A stretch of 64,000 bases of DNA from positions 109,342,266 through 109,406,265 of the forward strand of contig CM056377.1 of the NCBI GenBank assembly GCA_029718625.1. The letters are read 5' to 3'. Below the pieces are notes generated by a model. The model was not told the DNA's origin, did not search any database, and was given only the letters and a program-made list of their open reading frames with translations. The translations under genes and the position numbers were made by a program. Below are positions 58,347 to 64,000 of this stretch, piece after piece. The stretch's first letter is position 1. The number at the start of each line of letters is the position of its first letter. Source of the DNA: Synaphobranchus kaupii. Taxonomy: Eukaryota > Chordata > Actinopteri > Anguilliformes > Synaphobranchidae.

Positions 58347-58951
58347 TTGCACTGGTTAGAGTTAGGGCAGAAGTTGGCCATGACTGTGACCCCCTGGTCA
58401 ATTAGTGGTGTCCAGCCCCCCTCAGGATTTGATGGTTTTGTGTCTGAAGGGTTTGTGTGCATAACAGAACAAAGTGAGGCAGTCCCTGTGTCTGTCCTTA
58501 GGGACACAGGAATATCTCAGTCTCTTTTACTCAAGGGAATAGTAGATTTGCCAGACACTGCCTTGAATGCCTCTTCTGCTTTAGTGGAGGGCTTTGGAGG
58601 TCAGTTTGTCCCTGCTCCTTTGCATCAGGTTTTTTCTGAAATCTAATATTGTCATTGGGCCAGTAACAGTGGGAATGGTTTCATGTTTTTTTGTGAAAGG
58701 GATAACCTTTCTGCTAGGAAATGATATGGCAGGAACCTGTGTTTGGGTCACTCCCATTGTGCAACAGTAACCCTGTGAGGTGCCAGAGACTAAAGCCCTA
58801 CAAAGGAACATTAGAGGTTTTTTCTGCATGTGTTGTGACTCGCTCAATGTCTCATGCTGCTGGTAGGGAGGCCCCATATGAAGAGGAGGAGGATCCACCA
58901 TTTGAGTTAGCAGATACATTTCTTGCTATGCTAGCTGGGGTAGCTGACTGA
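58347..58951 (+). pseudogene. Protease and linker remnant of element 2
   Basis: The open segment ending at 58646 contains VPVSVLRDTGISQSLLL with the catalytic DTG at 58503-58511, the hydrophobic-hydrophobic-D-T-G motif of retropepsins. After a frameshift, GITFLLGNDMAG (about 58700-58735) is the conserved C-terminal part, here with the usual Asn-Asp kept. The linker follows: VFSACVVTRSMSHAAGRE (about 58820-58873) and an acidic segment EEEEDPPFELADTFLAML. Two or more frames are needed to read it, so the enzyme cannot be made. Confidence 0.65.
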
Positions 58952-59149
58952 ACCCAGCTTTCATGTGAGACCTTGATTTCTGAGCAGAGTCAGGACCCTT
59001 CAATTGCCCCTTTGAGAGAAACTGCTGCTAGTTTTGAGAAAAGTCAGGATATAGCTGTAGGATTTTATTTGCATCATGATATCCAGGTAAGAAAATGGAG
59101 ACCGCCTGACTGTTCAGCAGATGAGCACTGGACTGTAGTTAATTAGATT

Positions 59150-59665
59150 GTACTCCCAGCCAGTTTCAGACAGGAAGTGATGCTTTTGGCGCATGAGACA
59201 TCCATGTCTGCTAATTTTGGCATATGGAAAACACAAGAGAAAGTCTGGGGACATTTGTATTGGCCTAAGATGCACAAAGATGTAGTGGCTTACTAACGTG
59301 CCATGCGTGTCAGGTTGTAGAGAAGCTGAATCAGACCATTCCAGTGGCCCCATTGTTTCTCTCACCGGTTGTGGAAGAACCCTTCTCTCGAGTGTTAACT
59401 GATTGCGTAGCTTCATTGCCCAGGACCAAGAAAGGGAATGAGTATTTTCTGACTGTAATGGATCTGGTTACCAGATTTCCTGAGGCAGTACCTTTGAGGA
59501 GTATTAAGACCAAAACCATAGCAGATGCATTAGTCTAGTTCTTTTCTAGTGTAGGTCTACCCAAAGTCCAGCATGATCATGGCACTAATTTTACATCTTG
59601 GGTGTTTCAGGAGGCGATGCATGAACTAGGCATCAAGCAGATACAAGCAGCTAGCTATGTCTCCC
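59150..59665 (+). pseudogene. Integrase remnant of element 2, truncated
   Basis: The zinc-binding region reads LVLPASFRQEVMLLAHETSM and FGIWKTQEKVWGHLYWPKM; the first His (AHE) is present, while the second, usually in GHLG, is Asn (ANFG). The CHACQ cysteines lie after a frameshift at about 59311. The core has PVVEEPFSRVLTDCVASLP (first Asp, about 59359-59415) and EYFLTVMDLVTRFPEAVPL, then one in-frame stop at 59536, then VQHDHGTNFTS (second Asp, about 59569-59600). The sequence breaks off after IQAASY (about 59658), before the catalytic Glu. Confidence 0.75.
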
Positions 59666-60939
59666 TTGTCCAGTTGAAATAGGTGTGTAGACTGAGCTAT
59701 GCCCTTGACCTGTTTTTTTTTCTTTCTTCAATCTAGTTTCTATTGGCTCAAATCTGTAGCCATTTATCAGCACCCATAAGTGTGTCTTATACTACTGTAA
59801 AACATGGCTGTAGGAGATTCAGCAGTAGCTGATTCAGTAGATCAATGGAGGGGACTGTGGAGGGATTTCCGTCTCTTTGGACAGACAACTAGTCACAAAT
59901 CCCACTGAAATCAATAAGGCCTGGGAGCTTCCCATGAATGCACATTATGGGAAATTTCAATGAACGTACAATGTGCAATGTGTGTTCACTGGTATCTATT
60001 TTAGACCTGTCCAGTTTCTCTGGAGAGGTCTAGTCATATTGATGACAATGGCCTTCAGCAGCAGATTTTATTCATGTGTCCTTCACATTGACTTGAAGAT
60101 AAAGTATCTTTTTTCTCCACATGCAGTATTGGTCATTGCTGAGATTTGTTTGTAAAGATAAAAACTGTGTTTATTTTTAAGTTAAGGAGAAAAGATGGCC
60201 AACAAGCCAGTCTATGCTCAGAGCAAGTGCCTTTACTGCCAGAGCCAGTTTTGAGGCCAACAGATAGTACTGTAATCCATACTTTCATTCATGTATCTTG
60301 TACGAAAATGCATCCTCAAAGTACTTCCCATCCAGTGGTAAATGCACATTTCCTCCAGACTCCCTCCTCAAGGTTGAGGTGTTTCAAATAAAATGGGTAA
60401 AAAATTAGTTACTAATGTAAATTATAACAATTCAAAATTAAATTATTTTCTAAGGCACATAATTCAGATTCATTATTGGACGTAAAAAGAGAACCACCTG
60501 CAAAGTGTAATGTGAGAAAGAAAGTAAAATTTTACCAGCAGCTATCGAAGTGTAATAAATTATTGCACTGAAATCTAAAATTAATTCCATCAATACTTTA
60601 TTTTATAGTTCACCATTTGATAGCAGGCACCATTTCAGAGTGGTTTAGACTCTGAAATGGATATAAATTAACGTTGAGCATTTGGTGCAGTGCGTGACTG
60701 TGTCCACATTACTTTGAGTCAGATTCAGTCTTACTGTAATTCACATCACCTTGTCAAGAATCTAAGACATGAGAAGAGGTTTCATTGCCTAAATTATTGC
60801 CTTCTGTTTTCACAAGAAGTATAACAAAGGCAACTTGATTTGAATATTATTTAGGATCATGGATTTCATGCACGTTCGTTTCAGCACCACCATGGCAAGG
60901 AAGGTGCCTCAAAATTTCAGACATGGTTTAACCAAAACA
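59666..60939. other. Gene-free stretch
   Basis: Begins at the truncation of element 2; AT-rich, short ORFs only. Confidence 0.4.
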
Positions 60940-60943
60940 CCAA

Positions 60944-62928
60944 GGGCCCTATCTTGGCGATCTTGGCGCTTAGTCTAAGCGCATAGCGCTAAATCCATTT
61001 AGGGCGTGTCCAAGTCCACTTTTGCTATTTTAACGGCGTGTTTTTTTGGCGCTAAGCACGGCGCATGGCGCAACTGGGCTGAACCTAGTCGCTTCATTAA
61101 TTATAGGTGTGTCTTGGGCGTGACATTCAATAAACCAATCAAAATGTCATATCCCATTCCCTTTAAAAGCCTGCTTTTCCACCTTGGCGGATTGCTTATG
61201 ATGGCGAAACAGACATGCTCGTGCGTGTTTAGTGTGATCAAGGAATAGGCTAAATGGAGTATGATCAATATTATTCAGACTAACCATTAGCCTATGAGTT
61301 CCCGGTAATTCCAGACAGGGCTGTTATTTTACAAAATATGTGCGGTTAAATTTCGTTAAAAGGACCTGCAACAGCTGAGAATAAGCTATCAATGGCTTCA
61401 GTCTCACCTTAGAAAACGCCAAATTAGCCTGCTTGTTCAGCGAATTTCGTTTGATTATGCAATGAAAGTGTCAAACATCAATTCCAAGAGGCTGTTCTCA
61501 TGGAGTTCTCGAAGTTCAAGCTTCATCCAAAGTTCATTAGGCTACCTGCATAGTAGGCTAATATTGATTAATAACATACATACCGTTATTTTGCCTTAAT
61601 GATGACACTAAATAGCCATACAATAAAGCTGTCAGGTTCGCAACCCATAAGTTCACGCATATTTCCCCTTGTTTAATAATGTCCTGTTTATGGAAATGTG
61701 ACCAACCTGTTTTACTCGTAGCGTAATCCTTTAAATCCACTTTCCCAGGAAGACCGTTAAACGTGCGACTTACAGCAGGGGAAACAGAACATGCAGCTCA
61801 CGTGCATTAAAATTAATTGTGAATTAATTGTGTAACGTGCTGCAAATTTGTTTTAGTTTCTAATTAGATGCTTAGTTCTCTTTAAAATCGTTTTGTTCAG
61901 TTAAGGAATAACGGGTGAAATCAGCTGGGTTTTAAACGGTGAGAGTATGGAAACCTGGTCACTGTAATTAAAAAAAATATGAAGGACGAAGAATAGCTAA
62001 GGTTACAATTTAGTTAACATGGTGACATCTCCGTTTTTTAACCATAGGCTATCGAAAAAAACCTTATGCACAGCAAATTCGCTGTAGCCTAGGCTATTTG
62101 AAAAACAATAAATGCAATATTCACTGGACAAGGTTTTGAACTTTTTTCAGTCACAAACCATTCTATTTACTTACAGGCTGTATTCATAGATAAACAGTGC
62201 TGTATTGTAATGACATCTGAAGCGCATTTTCAGAACTTAAATGTCCGTCTATTGCCGTGCGCGAGTTTTCCATTGAATGACAATTCACGCATTAGGTGCA
62301 AAGACAATTCGCGCATTAGGCTTGATAGCTATAGGTGTTATCAGCTCCTTTTTAATGGATAGCCATTGTCCCGTACCATCGCACATCGCCTGGATGTTGA
62401 TGGAGTGGGCTGAGAGCAATGTAATGTGGCATTGTTTCCCTTCGCTGAGGGAAAGGTATGTGGACCTATGGAACCTTTTATTATTATGCATTTTTGATAT
62501 AGCCTACACAATAATAATATTTCACATTGTGATCTAGATATTTTAGTCATGCCTGTGCACGCCCCTGTGTGTAACAGACAGGAGGGTATGCGCGTTGTGC
62601 ACACGCCTATGTAGACGCACTTATATGCGCCGTTAAAATAGCATGTAAACAACTGCGACATGACTTTAGACCAGGTTTGTGGTGGTTCTAGCGCAAGCGC
62701 TTTCTGCTGGCTCAAGATAGCAATACGCCAAAAAGAATCCTGGCCACTCCTCATCTTAAGACCAACACGCCCAGTTCACTAATGATGGCGCAAGAGTTAC
62801 GCCGTCAAACATGCTAGTTTGACGGTGTAAGCGTTAGGCGTTATTATGGACCTAGCGCCGGGTGTAAGATAGCAAAGACACTTGCGTTTGCGTTAGCGCC
62901 GCTTTGCGCCGGGTGTAAGATAGGGCCC
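60944..62928. mobile_element. DNA transposon-like repeat with GGGCCCTATCTT ends
   Basis: Starts GGGCCCTATCTTGGCG and ends GTAAGATAGGGCCC. CCAA lies on both sides (60940-60943 and 62929-62932), a possible 4-bp target duplication. The subterminal zones are rich in GGCGC/GCGCC words. Phrases such as GGGCGTGTCCAAGTCCACTT and AATAAACCAATCA match, from memory, a repeat family very common in cyprinid and other teleost genomes. No transposase ORF was seen in its 1985 bp, so it is non-autonomous. Superfamily uncertain. Confidence 0.65.
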
Positions 62929-62954
62929 CCAATGTTAGATTACTTAATTCATTT

Positions 62955-63035
62955 AATAACAATACATTTTATTTATATAATGATTTTCCAAGTGCTCAAA
63001 GATGCTTTACAACAAAATTGAATCAAGTACAAAAT
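62955..63035 (-). mobile_element. L2-type LINE/SINE 3' tail, inverted
   Basis: On the minus strand: TTGTAAAGCATCTTTGAGCA, then TTATATAAATAAAATGTATTG. This is the same conserved tail type as at 39930-39980, in the opposite orientation. How far the body extends to the right is unclear. Confidence 0.55.
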
Positions 63036-64000
63036 TTAAAATTTAAAAAAGACAAACATAAAACAATAGTGCATACTAGCAATAAAATCGAGCTAAGTGT
63101 GAGAGGAGCAAAACAAGGACAACATAAGGACAATGGAACTAAGTAACTAAAAACATAGGTAATGAAAGTAGCAGGTATAATTATGAATTCAAGGCTGTTT
63201 GTGGTAAGACCTAAGAATATGCATTGACTTTGCATGTGACTGTTTTTAGAGGCCATTTAAGCTGTTAGAAGCCATGTCTAGTGCAGATTGAAGATACATG
63301 CACCCCTGCTTTAATCTCCCCTAGTCCTACCCCGTCAATTCCAAACCCAGATAATCCTGCCAGGCATTCTTAAAAAGAGCTGATCTGTAAATTAGGTAAA
63401 GTAACCAATTCTAGATTAAATACAGTATATTGTACTGCAGAAGGCCTGGATGGCATCAGAGCCTCCGTTTGGGGCTGTCTTACAGATGACAGGTGCAAGT
63501 TGTCTCGGAAGTGCAAGGTTTAAGTAGTCTTCTTTGCTCTATACATAGCGAGAGAGGGCTTTACCCTACTGCAGAAAGGATAGACTTTTATATAAAGGTG
63601 GCAAGGTTCTGAAATAGATAAGAGCAAAGAAAAGTCATTTTTATTAAATTACCACAGCTTGCAGGGGAAATGGGGAGTTAATGACCATGTCTTCATATTA
63701 ATGGGCTTAAATTTAACTTTAAGTGTGAAAATGAACTTTCAATGCATACAGTATGTCGTACTCTAGCCCTAGCATTTACCCTATGCTTATGGGTGATCCT
63801 GTCAAGATACAGGAGCAGAACAAACATTTTTCTTCGGTGTCGTGGATTTTCTCTTAGTCATCAATGGAGACAAAATAATTTTCTTACAACTCAGTTTTCG
63901 TCAGGTCAAAATCCAATTTGATTAAATAGGAGAGACTTGTTCGAATGCTCTAAACAGAGCACCAGAGAAGTGTCTCACCAGGCTCATCATCTCGCGGAGG
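63036..64000. other. Gene-free stretch to window end
   Basis: AT-rich, with the first 200 bp perhaps belonging to the inverted LINE/SINE copy. No gene seen. Confidence 0.35.

Larger units (their letters stand above)
57092..59665 (+). mobile_element. Gmr1-like Ty3/gypsy retrotransposon 2, internal region (decayed, 3' truncated)
   Basis: Leader, gag, protease and integrase remnants follow in order on the plus strand. Only about 200 bp separate the end of the protease linker (stop near 58950) from the integrase zinc-binding region (about 59150), leaving no room for RT between them, as in element 1. Homology stops inside the integrase near 59661, after which sequence is unrelated. Element 1 and element 2 are related but clearly different families or ages. 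Confidence 0.7.

Overview
The window looks like teleost (ray-finned fish) nuclear DNA: AT-rich, with no prokaryotic-type gene layout and a dense mix of fish-type mobile elements (Tc1, hAT, Harbinger, TTAA-target MITEs, Gmr1-like Ty3/gypsy elements, solo LTRs, L2-type 3' tails), plus microsatellites. I could not tell the species. I found no exon of a host protein-coding gene and no tRNA or rRNA gene. This appears to be an intergenic or intronic, repeat-rich region with a few candidate conserved non-coding blocks. The gene-like features I can support are broken transposon genes.

Layout. 1-10 kb: an orphan Tc1 end (235), a TTAA-flanked MITE (1543-2093), a retroelement ORF relic on the minus strand (about 5350-5710), a complete 706-bp solo LTR with 5-bp target duplication (7361-8066), a small foldback (8551-8699) and a second TTAA MITE family (9356-10015). 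10-23 kb: mostly unique-looking AT-rich DNA with candidate regulatory blocks around 15.2-17.5 kb, one unexplained 232-codon ORF, a hAT/CGGBP1-like relic (about 21.3 kb) and a foldback (22231-22406). 23.3-30.1 kb: a GC-rich 36-bp minisatellite of about 87 units, which seems to lie inside the LTR of a decayed Gmr1-like retrotransposon whose gag, protease, integrase and RT remnants follow in that order. 30-43 kb: microsatellites, a 967-bp Harbinger derivative carrying a frameshifted Myb/SANT-like gene (34904-35870), a Tc1 deletion derivative (37065-37601), a 21-bp coding-phase tandem repeat (38595-38804), an L2-type tail and an LTR end. 43.6-45.8 kb: a 500-N gap flanked by two near-identical copies of the same sequence, most simply an unmerged contig overlap. 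45.8-56 kb: candidate conserved block, hAT foldback (49627-50345), CATGGG palindrome clusters, and a second diverged copy of the solo LTR (51805-52513). 56.8-59.7 kb: a second decayed Gmr1-like element. 60.9-62.9 kb: a 2-kb DNA transposon with GGGCCCTATCTT ends. 63 kb: an inverted L2-type tail.

The strongest unusual signals are four. (1) Compensatory base changes between the two solo LTRs preserve RNA hairpins downstream of the TATA box. (2) Both gypsy-like elements have integrase ahead of reverse transcriptase, or a gap where RT would normally be. (3) The minisatellite is open in several reading frames on both strands and carries an 866-bp higher-order duplication. (4) The Harbinger derivative keeps only the Myb-like gene and shows the CWG-type target site known for zebrafish Harbinger elements. 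I did not find a convincing new multi-gene system.
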